From Defluviicoccus sp. (GTDB taxonomy: Bacteria; Pseudomonadota; Alphaproteobacteria; MPNO01), in NCBI GenBank assembly GCA_028821395.1, contig JAPPGP010000013.1, forward strand, positions 1-63,891: 63,891 nt of DNA. The letters are read 5' to 3'. Numbering within the stretch: the first letter of the stretch is position 1; each line of letters begins with the position of its first letter. This document shows positions 52,646-61,098 of this stretch, one piece after another. The translations under genes and the position numbers were made by a program. Below the pieces are notes generated by a model. That model saw only the letters and a program-made list of their open reading frames with translations. It did not search any database and had not been told where the DNA came from.

Positions 52646-54676
52646 ATGGTGGAGCCCGACACTAGCGCGACGCCCCGGAAGCTGAGCCTGCCCGAGGAGC
52701 TCGTCCTGATGCTCCTCAACGAGCAGACCGGCTATTTCCACCAGGTGCCCGGCTGGGATCTGAACTGCGCCATGGTTGGCGCGGTGCTCGCCGAGCTCTC
52801 GCTCGGTTCGCGCATCGACACGGATCTCGATTCGCTGATCCTCGTGGACCCGGCGGAGACGGGCGATCCCGTGCTGGATCCGGTCCTCAGGGAGATCGCC
52901 GGCGAGGCGGACCGGCGCAACGCGCAATACTGGATCGAACGGCTCGCCGGGCGGGCGGAGTCGATCGTCGACCTGACCCTGGACCGCCTGGTGACGTTGA
53001 AGATCCTGGAGCACCACGACGGCGATTTCTGGACGCTGGCGACCGCCAGGTGGTACGAGGATCTGCGTGGCGCCTCGCAGGAAGGCACGGTCGGCCAGTT
53101 CATCAAGACGCGCGTCGTCAAGGCGCTGTTCACCGACGAGATTCCCGATCCGAGAGACGTCATCGTCATCTGCCTCGTCGACGCCTGCGACGTCTTTCGC
53201 ATCATGTTCGAGCTCGACGAGGAGACCGAAGAGCGCATCGCCTTCATCTGCCAACTGGACCTGATTGGCCGGTCGATCGCCGCCGCGGTCGCGCAAAACA
53301 TCGCCGGTCCGATGCTTCGGCGTTCCACGCTTGCCAAGAAGATACCTGTGGTAGCCCTGCGCCGCCTGCTGCTCAGCCCGCAACTGCGCAGCGGCAACGT
53401 GCCTGCGCTGTTCGCCGCGCTGACGAGAGAATACGGCCCGGTGTTCCAGCTCCGCCCGCCGTTCAGCAAACCCATGATCTTCCTCGCCGGGCCGGAGACC
53501 AACCGATGGGTGAACCGGCACGGGCGGATGCACCTTAACGCAGGGAACTATTTCGCCGCGTTCGAGAAGGTCTACGGGGCACACGGCGTAATGCCGTCGC
53601 TCGACGGCGCCGATCATTTCCGGCTTCGCAAGGCGATGGGCCCGGCCCAGTCGCGCGGCAGGCTTTCCGGTCAATTGGACGAGGTCTACCGGCTCGCCCG
53701 CGACTTCATGGCGGACTGGACGGTCGGAGAGACCTTCCCGGTGCGCGACTGCCGGCGAATGATCAACGCGCAGCTCTCGCCGCTCTTCCTGAGCGTCGAC
53801 TCGCAGGACATCATCGACGACCTGATGGACTTCAAGGAACGGGCGCTCACCACCCATATCATGAACGCCCTGCCCCGGTTCATGCTGAACACGCCCGGGA
53901 TGAAGCGCCGCGCGCAAGCCGTCGACACGCTGCTGGAACGGATCCAGAGCGTCCACACGCCGGCCCAGCGCGCCGGTTGCCCGCGCGACCTGGCCGACGA
54001 CTGGCTGAGCCTGCACGCGAGCGATCCGCAGCTGGTGCCGGAGGCCAATTTGCGCTTCGCCCTGTCGGCGGCGCTGGTCGCCAGCGTCTATCTCGGCGAC
54101 GCGCTGAGCTTCGCGGTCTACGCGCTGGCGTCCCAGCCCGCGCTCTGCGAGAGAATCCAGGCCGAAGCCGACGTCCTGTTCGGGAACGGGGACCCGGACG
54201 GCGAGGACTTCAACCAGTCGTCGATGGAGGTCACGCACCGCTTCCTGATGGAGTGCCTGCGGATGTACCCGATCGTCCCCATGTCCATGCGGGACGTGAT
54301 GAACTCCTTCGTGCTCGAAGGCTACGAGCTGCCGGTGGGGGCGCGGGTCTGTATCGCCCAGACGGCCGCGCACTACATGGAGGACATCTTCCCCGACCCC
54401 TTCTCGTTCGACATCGACCGCTATCTCCCCGCCCGCGACGAGCACCGCGGCCCCGGCTACGCGCCCTACGGGCTGGGCACGCACAAATGTCTCGGGTCAC
54501 GCTGGATGGACCTGCAGCTCGCGGTCAACGTGCTGATGATCGCGCATTACTTCACCCTTGAGGTCACCCCCGCGCGTTACGTCGATGCGCTGCGGTTCAG
54601 CCCGCTGCCGTCGATGAAGCCGACCGAGAAGCTGAAGTTCCGTATCACCGGGCAGAGGCATGAATTCTCCGCCTGA
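52646..54676 (+). CDS. cytochrome P450 with N-terminal GPP34 (GOLPH3-like) domain
   Basis: The 676-residue protein is a fusion. Residues about 13-220 form a GPP34 domain (LSLPEELVLMLLNEQTG, later LTLDRLVTLKILEHHDGDF), a fold that in eukaryotes binds phosphoinositides at the Golgi. Residues about 235-670 form a P450 with the ExxR motif ECLR (Glu536, Arg539) and heme-binding PYGLGTHKCLG (Cys615). In the I helix the usual acid-Thr pair reads GDA, so Thr is replaced by Ala. No transmembrane anchor is seen, so GPP34 may dock it to the membrane. It is convergent with the ERG6-like gene. The substrate is inferred only as a lipophilic molecule. Confidence 0.85.
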   Translation: MVEPDTSATPRKLSLPEELVLMLLNEQTGYFHQVPGWDLNCAMVGAVLAELSLGSRIDTDLDSLILVDPAETGDPVLDPVLREIAGEADRRNAQYWIERLAGRAESIVDLTLDRLVTLKILEHHDGDFWTLATARWYEDLRGASQEGTVGQFIKTRVVKALFTDEIPDPRDVIVICLVDACDVFRIMFELDEETEERIAFICQLDLIGRSIAAAVAQNIAGPMLRRSTLAKKIPVVALRRLLLSPQLRSGNVPALFAALTREYGPVFQLRPPFSKPMIFLAGPETNRWVNRHGRMHLNAGNYFAAFEKVYGAHGVMPSLDGADHFRLRKAMGPAQSRGRLSGQLDEVYRLARDFMADWTVGETFPVRDCRRMINAQLSPLFLSVDSQDIIDDLMDFKERALTTHIMNALPRFMLNTPGMKRRAQAVDTLLERIQSVHTPAQRAGCPRDLADDWLSLHASDPQLVPEANLRFALSAALVASVYLGDALSFAVYALASQPALCERIQAEADVLFGNGDPDGEDFNQSSMEVTHRFLMECLRMYPIVPMSMRDVMNSFVLEGYELPVGARVCIAQTAAHYMEDIFPDPFSFDIDRYLPARDEHRGPGYAPYGLGTHKCLGSRWMDLQLAVNVLMIAHYFTLEVTPARYVDALRFSPLPSMKPTEKLKFRITGQRHEFSA

Positions 54677-54991
54677 CGCCGGTGCGCCCGTTTCGGCGCC
54701 GTCCGGGTGAAATCTCCATGATCGAAGTCAGTGCCGAACTTGAAATCCTGCGAGTTGAACGCCGGGCTCTTTCCCGCGAGGCGGTCGATCATCGGTAACC
54801 TGAACGTCGGGGCCCCACGAGCCGGAGACCCTTCCATCGCCAACCCCGACGCTGACGAACTCGAGCCCCGGCGTCACGAAGGCGCCGAACGAAGGCCCTT
54901 GCGCGCGCAAAATCGGACGATGGCCGCGCCCCTCCGGCAATAGGCGGGGCCAATCTGCAGTGTTGGGGATCGATCGTACAACTGCGTCAGT
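54677..54991. other. intergenic region between convergent P450 and methyltransferase genes
   Basis: The stretch holds short minus-strand frames (for example GLEFVSVGVGDGRV, SWGPDVQV) that look like decayed coding sequence but do not match a family I recognise. No hairpin terminator is obvious. Confidence 0.35.
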
Positions 54992-56023
54992 TCAGCCGGG
55001 CTTGCGGACAAGGAAGCAATAGAGCGGCGTGAATATGCCCATCTTGCCGCTCTCGACATAGGCTGCGGCCGTTCGCTCCATCAATTGCACAACAGCCGCA
55101 GAGCCCCTTGGAAATAACCGAATCAGCTCCGCCATCCGCAGACCTGCGATGAACGCCTTGCGACCCGCGGGCGTTCTGCGAAATGCATTGCGCGATGTCC
55201 CGCTCCGACTCTCCATGGGCCGATACCAAGGTATGCCTTGGCCATCCCTGTTGTCCATATTCGCAGCCGCTATTATGTCGAATCCCGCAGCCTCGAGCGC
55301 GCGGTCCACCTCCGAGAATGTGGCGATCTCCTTGAGAGCGATTCCCAGCATCAGCTCGTTCTTGATGGTCCGGTGAACGGGATCGCCGGGGTCGAACTTG
55401 TCTGTCACGCACATCTCCTGACCCCAGAACAGGGCCCCTGGTTTCAACACACGATAGATCTCCGCAAATGCGCGCCCTTTGTCGGCTGCGTGGCAGGTCG
55501 ACTCGATTGCATAACCCGCATCGAAAGAGCTCGGTTCAATCACACTCATATCCGTAAAGTCGCACTTGATGTACTCCGCCATGTCGTCGAGCCCCGTCTC
55601 GACGTTCATTCGCTTGGCCTTTTCCAGCTGCTGTGCGTTATTGTTGATGCAGACAACCCTGGCGCCGCTTTCGCGGGCGACCCGCCGCATCGGACCACCC
55701 ACTCCGCAGCCAACGTCGACAACCACCATGCCTTCTCGCAATTCCAGCCGTTCGATCATCAGGCGTTGATGGCGAGCGAGGGATTCCTCCAGCGATTCCT
55801 CGCGTGTCAAAGGCGCAAAGTGCAGCGACTCGCTCCACCCGAATTGCATGAATTCGCTACACAAATCATAGTATTCGTTCACCGTCTCGGCGACGTGATA
55901 ATCGATATCATCGGTATCGACCCGTTCCATTCTGTCAAACCAACCTTCAAAGCGTGCAACCCGACTCCTCACGTCCCAGCCCCGATAAACGCTCCACAGG
56001 GATTTAGAAAGACGTGTTAACAT
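54992..56023 (-). CDS. sterol C-24 methyltransferase-like protein (ERG6/SMT family)
   Basis: The 343-residue class I methyltransferase carries the motifs that define eukaryotic SMTs: YYDLCSEFMQFGWSESLHF (51-69), DVGCGVGGPMR (103-113, SAM), YAIESTCHA (171-179) and IPWYRP (264-269). The C-terminal domain also resembles the SMT C-terminus (MGIFTPLYCFLVRK). The fold would methylate C-24 of a sterol side chain or a related isoprenoid with SAM. Local G+C is much lower than neighbours (27 of 60 at 55501-55560), suggesting transfer. An AGGA lies upstream of ATG 56023. It is convergent with the P450; no cyclase or epoxidase is in the window. Activity is inferred. Confidence 0.85.
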   Translation of the reverse strand: MLTRLSKSLWSVYRGWDVRSRVARFEGWFDRMERVDTDDIDYHVAETVNEYYDLCSEFMQFGWSESLHFAPLTREESLEESLARHQRLMIERLELREGMVVVDVGCGVGGPMRRVARESGARVVCINNNAQQLEKAKRMNVETGLDDMAEYIKCDFTDMSVIEPSSFDAGYAIESTCHAADKGRAFAEIYRVLKPGALFWGQEMCVTDKFDPGDPVHRTIKNELMLGIALKEIATFSEVDRALEAAGFDIIAAANMDNRDGQGIPWYRPMESRSGTSRNAFRRTPAGRKAFIAGLRMAELIRLFPRGSAAVVQLMERTAAAYVESGKMGIFTPLYCFLVRKPG

Positions 56024-56388
56024 CTGCCAAATGTCCTATCCCGACTATTGATTATATCGCAGTCTGCCCGTATCGGTTGCGCATGGCAACGCCATCGGAA
56101 GTTTTCCGTGGTCGGCGCGTCCGCCGCCAACGTCATGCCTGGTGCGGGGCGATTCCGGCGTGCCGATCAGAATGGCGTGCTGGAACACGCGAGAGCGGTT
56201 CGGCGGACAGTGGACAACACGCGAATCATCGCGAACCCCGTCCCGGCGAAGGGACACCGGTATCGCCACCTTCAGGCGGGGTCCCTTCCTCCTCGTCCCG
56301 TTAAGGGCCGTTGCGGCACGGCCGCGCCTATGCCGTAACCCTCCGGCGCAGGCCGCCTGTTCCTACGGGGATTGCTTTGGCAGGCTGA
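56024..56388. other. non-coding stretch between the methyltransferase and IS debris
   Basis: Likely holds the upstream region of the methyltransferase gene; no promoter pair was visible. Short open frames on both strands lack known motifs. It may include the decayed edge of an insertion sequence. Confidence 0.35.
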
Positions 56389-56781
56389 GTGTTCGGGAAG
56401 TGGGCACTTGTCAGGTGGCTTCGGGACGAGCACGGCTTTGCCGGTGGCTACACGATCGTGAAGGACTATGTCCGGGCCCGCCGCCAGACGACGCGCGAGG
56501 CCTTTGTTCCGCTGCACCACCCGCCGGGCCATGCCCGGGTCGACTTCGGCGAGGCGGCGGTCGAGGTCGGAGGGCTTCGCGAGCAGGTCGCCTTCTTCTG
56601 ACTGATCCTGCCGCACTCCGACGTGTGGTTCGTCAAGGCCTATCCGCGGGAGACGACGGAGGCCATCCTGGACGGCCATGTCAGCGCCTTCGCCTTCCTC
56701 GGCGGGGTTCCCCGCTCGATCCTCTATGAGAACACGACGCTGGCGGCGGCGCGGATCCTGGGCGACGGCACCCCTGCTTGA
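56389..56781 (+). pseudogene. IS21-family IstA transposase fragment
   Basis: The frame reads GGYTIVKDYVRARRQTTREA, HHPPGHARVDFGEA, then an in-frame TGA at 56599-56601, and continues LILPHSDVWFVKAYPRETTE and FLGGVPRSILYENT to a stop at 56781. These are hallmarks of IstA; the Asp in VDFGEA and in HSDVW belong to its catalytic core. The first third and the C-terminus are missing. Confidence 0.8.
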
Positions 56782-56837
56782 CCCCGTGGGCCCACAGGCC
56801 CCCTTTCACGCGCGGGCCGCCGCCAGCCGCGCGGGGC

Positions 56838-56965
56838 GCGTCGCTGGAGCGCCTGGTTGGCAAGCAGGCCCTGGAGCTCGAATTTCCAAAGAGGGCGCAA
56901 CGGCAAGGACGGCAGCCGAGAAGCGCGCACATATCCGTCATCACCGGCGACGGCGCGGAGGTCAA
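56838..56965 (+). pseudogene. IS3-family OrfA C-terminal fragment
   Basis: A short frame reads LERLVGKQALELEF and then SAHISVITGDGA, similar to the leucine-zipper tail of IS3-family OrfA proteins. It follows the IS21 fragment with no space for an intact element, so two insertion sequences have been nested and decayed here. Confidence 0.6.
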
Positions 56966-57091
56966 CGCTTGCGGGCCTCCCGCCTACGACACACGCCGGT
57001 TCCGGTGGCCCGGATTCGCCTCGCTGTACCTTCGCAAGCCCTCAGAATCCCGATACGCGGTATGCGCGCCCGTATGCCACGTCGGGGACCC

Positions 57092-57120
57092 TTGACAAAA
57101 CCCCTAACCCCTTCTAAACA
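57092..57120 (+). promoter_or_regulatory. possible sigma-70-like promoter in IS debris
   Basis: TTGACA (57092-57097) then a 17-base spacer and TAAACA (57115-57120). The -35 is perfect but the -10 matches in only three positions. It reads toward the coxL 3-prime end with no plus-strand gene behind it, so it could be a relic or drive antisense RNA. Confidence 0.3.
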
Positions 57121-57190
57121 AACGATTATTCACGCAGAGAGAACGGCCCGCACACACCGCCCATTCGACCACTTCCTCGCCCATAGGAAG

Positions 57191-57224
57191 TCCATGCCAG
57201 TGGAACAAGTCCGGCCATGACGGG
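57191..57224. repeat. REP-like element, degenerate
   Basis: TCCATGCCAGTGGAACAAGT then CCGGCCATGACGGG is a decayed copy of the dispersed palindrome, between the IS debris and the coxL stop. Confidence 0.5.
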
Positions 57225-57268
57225 TTGGGGACATGGCGCGAAGGCACGCAATGTCGTGAAGCACGGCT

Positions 57269-59629
57269 CTAACGACGCGCCCCGGCAATCGCATCCAGCA
57301 CGGACTCCGGCGTGATCGGCAGGCTCATCACCCGCGCGCCGAGTGGCCGCAGCGCGTCGTTGACCGCTAGCAGGACCGCTGCCGGGGCGCCGACGGTGCC
57401 GGCCTCGCCCGCCCCCTTGGTGCCGAGCGCGGTCTCCTCGATCGGGGTCTCGACATGGCCCACATGGATGTCTGGCAGCCCCGCCGCCATCGGCACCAGG
57501 TAGTCGACGAAGCTCGCGTTGAGCATCTGGCCGTCTTCGTCGTAGCGGCACTCCTCGAACAGCGCGCCGCCGATCCCCTGCACCACCCCGCCGCGGATCT
57601 GCTCCTCGACCAGCAGCGGGTTGACGATGCGCCCACAATCCTCGACCACCCAGTGGTCGAGCAGGCGGATCTCGCCGGTCTCCGCGTCGACCTCCAGCGA
57701 GCAGCCCTGCACCCCGTTGGCGAGCGCGAAGGGCGCGGCGTCGGGCACGTAGTGGCGGGTCGCGGCCAGCTCGGGCTGCACGCCTGGCGGCAGCAGGTCG
57801 TGGCGGAAATGGCCGATGCGGGCGATCTCGGCGAGCGCGATGCGGGCATCGCCGGTTGCTTTGTCGCAGACCGCCCCATCGCGCAGGTCGAGCGCGGCGG
57901 GATCGGCCTGGAGGATGGAGCCCGCGAGGTCGAGGATGTTGGCCCGCAAGGCATCCGCCGCGCGCCACGCCGCCTCGCCGCCGATGGTGAGCCCGCGCGA
58001 GGCCCAGGCGCCGCCGCCATAGGGCGCGGAGGCGGTGTCGCCGCCGACCACGCCGACATCCGCCGCCGCCACGCCGAGCCGGTCGGCGACGATCTGGGCG
58101 ATGGCGGCATGGGTCCCCTGGCCGAGCTCGATCACCGAGGTGACGCAGCGCACCGCGCCCGAGGGCTCCAGCCGCACCGTGGCGCCGTCCTGGGTCGAGA
58201 TATGGGCGCCCGACGGGCCGTAATAGGCCGGCCCGACCGAGGTCATCTCCAGGAAGGTGGCGACCCCGATGCCGCGCCAGACCCCGTGGCGGCGCAGCCT
58301 CTCCTGCTCGGCGCGCAAATCCTCGTAGCCCATCATGGCGACCAGCCTGTCGAGGCATCGCGCCGGGCTGAGGCGGCGGATCGCGAGCCCGCCCGGGGTT
58401 CTCAGCGGGTAGTCCTCGTCCGCCCAGTAGTTGCGCCGGCGCAGCTCCACCGGGTCGATGCCGGCCGCCTGCGCCGCCCAGTCGAGTAGTTGTTCGGCCA
58501 CCGCGCAGGCGATCGGCTGGCCCACCGCGCGGTACATGCCCGACGGCGGCTTGTTCAGGAAGGCGACCCTCAGCCTCGCCTCATAGTGCGCGTTGGCATA
58601 GGCGCCCGCCGCCATCATGATCGTCATCATGCCTTCGCTGATCGGCGGGCGGCCGTATGAGCCGTAGGCGCCGAGCGAGGTCAGCGCGTCGACCGAGAGC
58701 CCGCTTATCCTGCCGTCTTCGCCGACGCCGAGCCGCGCCGTCACCCCCTGGTCGCGGGCGTGCACGTCGGTGACGAAGGACTCCATACGGTCGGCGACGT
58801 ACTTCACCGGGCGCCCCAGCAGCCTGCTCACCGCCGAGACCGCGATCTCCTCGCCGTAGACGTGGAGCTTGATGCCGAACCCGCCGCCGATATCGGGCGA
58901 GACCACGCGGACCAGGTGTTCCGGAATGCCGAGCATGCGCGACAGCGTGTCCTGCTGGTGCCACGGCGACTGGTGGCTGCCATGGACGGTGAGCCTGCCC
59001 TCGCCGGGGTCGTAATCGGCGATGACGGTGCGCATCTCAAGCGGCACGCCGGTGTGGCGCGAGAACGAGAAGCTGCCCTCGACGACATGCGCGGCTGCAG
59101 CCAGCGCCGCCTCGGGCTCGCCTTCCTCGATCGTCGTCGAGAAGCAGAGATTGCCGCCGAGCTCGGGATGGACCGGCGCGGCGTCGGCATCGAGCGCGCG
59201 GTCGCGCACCGCGGCGGCGGGCAGCGGCTCCCACTCGACCGCGACCTCGTCCGCCGCGTCCTCGGCCTCCGCGCGGGTCCGGGCGAGGACGGCGGCGACC
59301 GGCTCGCCCTGCCAGACGGCGCGCTCGACGGCCAGCGCGTGCTGCGGCGGCGAGACCATGCTCGGCAAGTGGTCCATCGTCCCCCGCCAGGGGGCGCAGA
59401 TCGCGGCGATGTCGGCGCCGGTGAACACGCGCGCGCCCGGCATCTGGGCGAGCGCGGGCGCGGGATCGATGTTCAGGATGCGCGCATGCGCGTGCGGGCT
59501 CCGCACGAAGGCGAGGTGCAGCAGCCCCGGGAAGCGGAGGTCGTCGGCATACTTGCCGCGACCGACGGCGAGCCTGCGGGCGGAGCTGCGCGGCAGGGGG
59601 CGCCCGACGGCGCCCTCGGGATCAGCCAC
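57269..59629 (-). CDS. molybdenum hydroxylase large subunit (CoxL/XdhB-like, form II)
   Basis: The 786-residue large subunit has the xanthine dehydrogenase/CO dehydrogenase family start (RSSARRLAVGRGKYADD). Molybdopterin-binding motifs GGGFGIK and GQGTHA are present, as is the catalytic Glu region GTKGAGEAGT. The active-site loop is GMYRAVGQP, not the Cys-containing loop of true CO dehydrogenase, so it is a form-II homologue that hydroxylates an aldehyde or N-heterocycle. It overlaps coxS by eight bases and is the last gene of a minus-strand coxM-S-L operon. No maturation (coxDEF) genes are adjacent. Confidence 0.9.
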   Translation of the reverse strand: MADPEGAVGRPLPRSSARRLAVGRGKYADDLRFPGLLHLAFVRSPHAHARILNIDPAPALAQMPGARVFTGADIAAICAPWRGTMDHLPSMVSPPQHALAVERAVWQGEPVAAVLARTRAEAEDAADEVAVEWEPLPAAAVRDRALDADAAPVHPELGGNLCFSTTIEEGEPEAALAAAAHVVEGSFSFSRHTGVPLEMRTVIADYDPGEGRLTVHGSHQSPWHQQDTLSRMLGIPEHLVRVVSPDIGGGFGIKLHVYGEEIAVSAVSRLLGRPVKYVADRMESFVTDVHARDQGVTARLGVGEDGRISGLSVDALTSLGAYGSYGRPPISEGMMTIMMAAGAYANAHYEARLRVAFLNKPPSGMYRAVGQPIACAVAEQLLDWAAQAAGIDPVELRRRNYWADEDYPLRTPGGLAIRRLSPARCLDRLVAMMGYEDLRAEQERLRRHGVWRGIGVATFLEMTSVGPAYYGPSGAHISTQDGATVRLEPSGAVRCVTSVIELGQGTHAAIAQIVADRLGVAAADVGVVGGDTASAPYGGGAWASRGLTIGGEAAWRAADALRANILDLAGSILQADPAALDLRDGAVCDKATGDARIALAEIARIGHFRHDLLPPGVQPELAATRHYVPDAAPFALANGVQGCSLEVDAETGEIRLLDHWVVEDCGRIVNPLLVEEQIRGGVVQGIGGALFEECRYDEDGQMLNASFVDYLVPMAAGLPDIHVGHVETPIEETALGTKGAGEAGTVGAPAAVLLAVNDALRPLGARVMSLPITPESVLDAIAGARR

Positions 59630-60101
59630 CGAAGCGGCTCTCCATCGTCGTCTCGACCGCGTCCACGATGGCGTGGTAGCCGGTGCAGCGGCAGTAATTG
59701 CCGGACAGGAACTCGCGGATCTCGGCCCGCGTCATCTTGCGCCCGGCCTCCATCATCTCGGCGGCGGTCAGCAGCATGCCGGGCGTGCAGTAGCCGCATT
59801 GCAGCGCGTTGCGGGCGATGAACGCCTCCTGCAGATCCTCAATCTCGCCCGAATCGGAGACCCCCTCGATGGTCCACACATCGGCCCCGTCGGCCTGGAT
59901 GGCGAGCATCAGGCAGCCGCGCACGATCTGGCCGTCGACGCGCACCGTGCAGGCGCCGCAGACGCCGTGCTCGCAGCCGAGATGCGAGCCGGTCAGCCCG
60001 AGCTCGATGCGCAGGAAATCGACCAGGTGCTGGCGCGCCTCGACGCGCTTGGCCACCTTCTCGCCGTTGACCGTGAGCTCGATGTCGGCGAATTCTTCCA
60101 T
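59622..60101 (-). CDS. (2Fe-2S)-binding subunit of the molybdenum hydroxylase (CoxS-like)
   Basis: The 159-residue iron-sulfur subunit has the plant-type cluster motif Cys43, Cys48, Cys51, Cys63 (CEHGVCGACTV) and the second cluster Cys102, Cys105, Cys137, Cys139 (CGYCTPGM, CRCTGY). It carries electrons from the molybdenum site to the FAD subunit. It lies 12 bases after coxM and overlaps coxL by eight. Confidence 0.95.
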   Translation of the reverse strand: MEEFADIELTVNGEKVAKRVEARQHLVDFLRIELGLTGSHLGCEHGVCGACTVRVDGQIVRGCLMLAIQADGADVWTIEGVSDSGEIEDLQEAFIARNALQCGYCTPGMLLTAAEMMEAGRKMTRAEIREFLSGNYCRCTGYHAIVDAVETTMESRFGG

Positions 60102-60113
60102 CCTTCCGCCCCC

Positions 60114-60974
60114 TCAGCCTGAAGCGACCATGCGGTCGAGCGCGCGCCCGGTGAGCACCCGCGCGAGATGCAGCCTGGTCGCCGCCGAGGCATGGAAATT
60201 CCCGATCGGGTCGAGGTCGCCGCCGAGAGCCTCCTTGACCGCCTCCTTGACGTCCTCGGACCAGGGTTTGCCCTCGGCCGCGGCGGCGGCGGCCTGGGCG
60301 AGGCGGGGCCGGTCGTCCGAGCCGAAATAGGCGAGCCGCACGTCGCTCAGCGCGCCGCCCTCCACCCTGGCGTGGCAGCACACGCCGGCGAGCGCGAAAT
60401 CGCCGTGGCGCCTTGCGAGCTCCATGAAGGACGAGCGGTAGCCCGGACCGGGCGCCGGGATGCGGGTCTCGACCAGGATCTCGTCGTCGCCGCGCTCGGT
60501 CTCGTAGAGACCGTTGAAGAAGGAGCCCGCGGCGACCGTCCGCCGCCCGCGCGCGCTCGCCAGCACGAATTCGGCATCGAGCGCGAGCGCGCAGGCGGGC
60601 AGCTCGGCCGCCGGGTCGGCGAGCGCGATGCTGCCGCCGAAGGTGCCGCGGTTGCGGATCGCGACATGGGCGACATGCGGCATGGCGTCGGCGACCAGCG
60701 GCAGGCGCTCGGCGACGATGTCGGAACCCATCACCTCGGCATGGCGGGCGAGCGCGCCGATGCGGATTGTGCCGTTGTCGAGACCGATCCCCTTGAGCGC
60801 ATCGATCCGGTTGATGTCGATCAACAGGCTCGGCCGCGACAGCCGCATGTTGAGCGTCGGCATCAGGCTCTGGCCGCCGGCGAGGATGCGGGCCTCGTCG
60901 CCGTGCTCGGCGAGCAGCGCCAGCACCTCGTCGAGACTGTCCGGCCGGGTATAGGCGAAGCGCGGCGCCTTCAC
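60114..60974 (-). CDS. FAD-binding subunit of the molybdenum hydroxylase (CoxM-like)
   Basis: The 286-residue protein has the FAD-binding PCMH motifs ARILAGGQSLMPTLNMRL (about residues 32-49) and RGTFGGSIALADPAAE. It completes the three-subunit enzyme. GTG 60974 is preferred because GGGAGG lies seven bases before it and the protein begins with the family sequence KAPRFAYTRPDSL. It diverges from the DUF1989 gene. Confidence 0.93.
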   Translation of the reverse strand: MKAPRFAYTRPDSLDEVLALLAEHGDEARILAGGQSLMPTLNMRLSRPSLLIDINRIDALKGIGLDNGTIRIGALARHAEVMGSDIVAERLPLVADAMPHVAHVAIRNRGTFGGSIALADPAAELPACALALDAEFVLASARGRRTVAAGSFFNGLYETERGDDEILVETRIPAPGPGYRSSFMELARRHGDFALAGVCCHARVEGGALSDVRLAYFGSDDRPRLAQAAAAAAEGKPWSEDVKEAVKEALGGDLDPIGNFHASAATRLHLARVLTGRALDRMVASG

Positions 60975-61098
60975 TGCCAGCCTCCCGTTCTCGTTGTCCG
61001 GCGGACATCGTAGCCAAGGCGGCGGTTTGAGCAAGGGCGATGGACAGTTCAGCACCCGCCGGCCACAATTCCGCGCAAGCCGGCAACGGAGGCGGATC

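Noticed and set aside
52646-54676. CYP51 sterol demethylase
   Set aside because: The P450 lacks convincing CYP51 signature blocks and the I helix lacks the usual Thr; adjacency to an SMT-like gene alone is not evidence of CYP51 function.
57269-59629. True aerobic carbon monoxide dehydrogenase
   Set aside because: The active-site loop lacks the Cys of form I enzymes (GMYRAVGQP) and no coxDEF-type genes adjoin.
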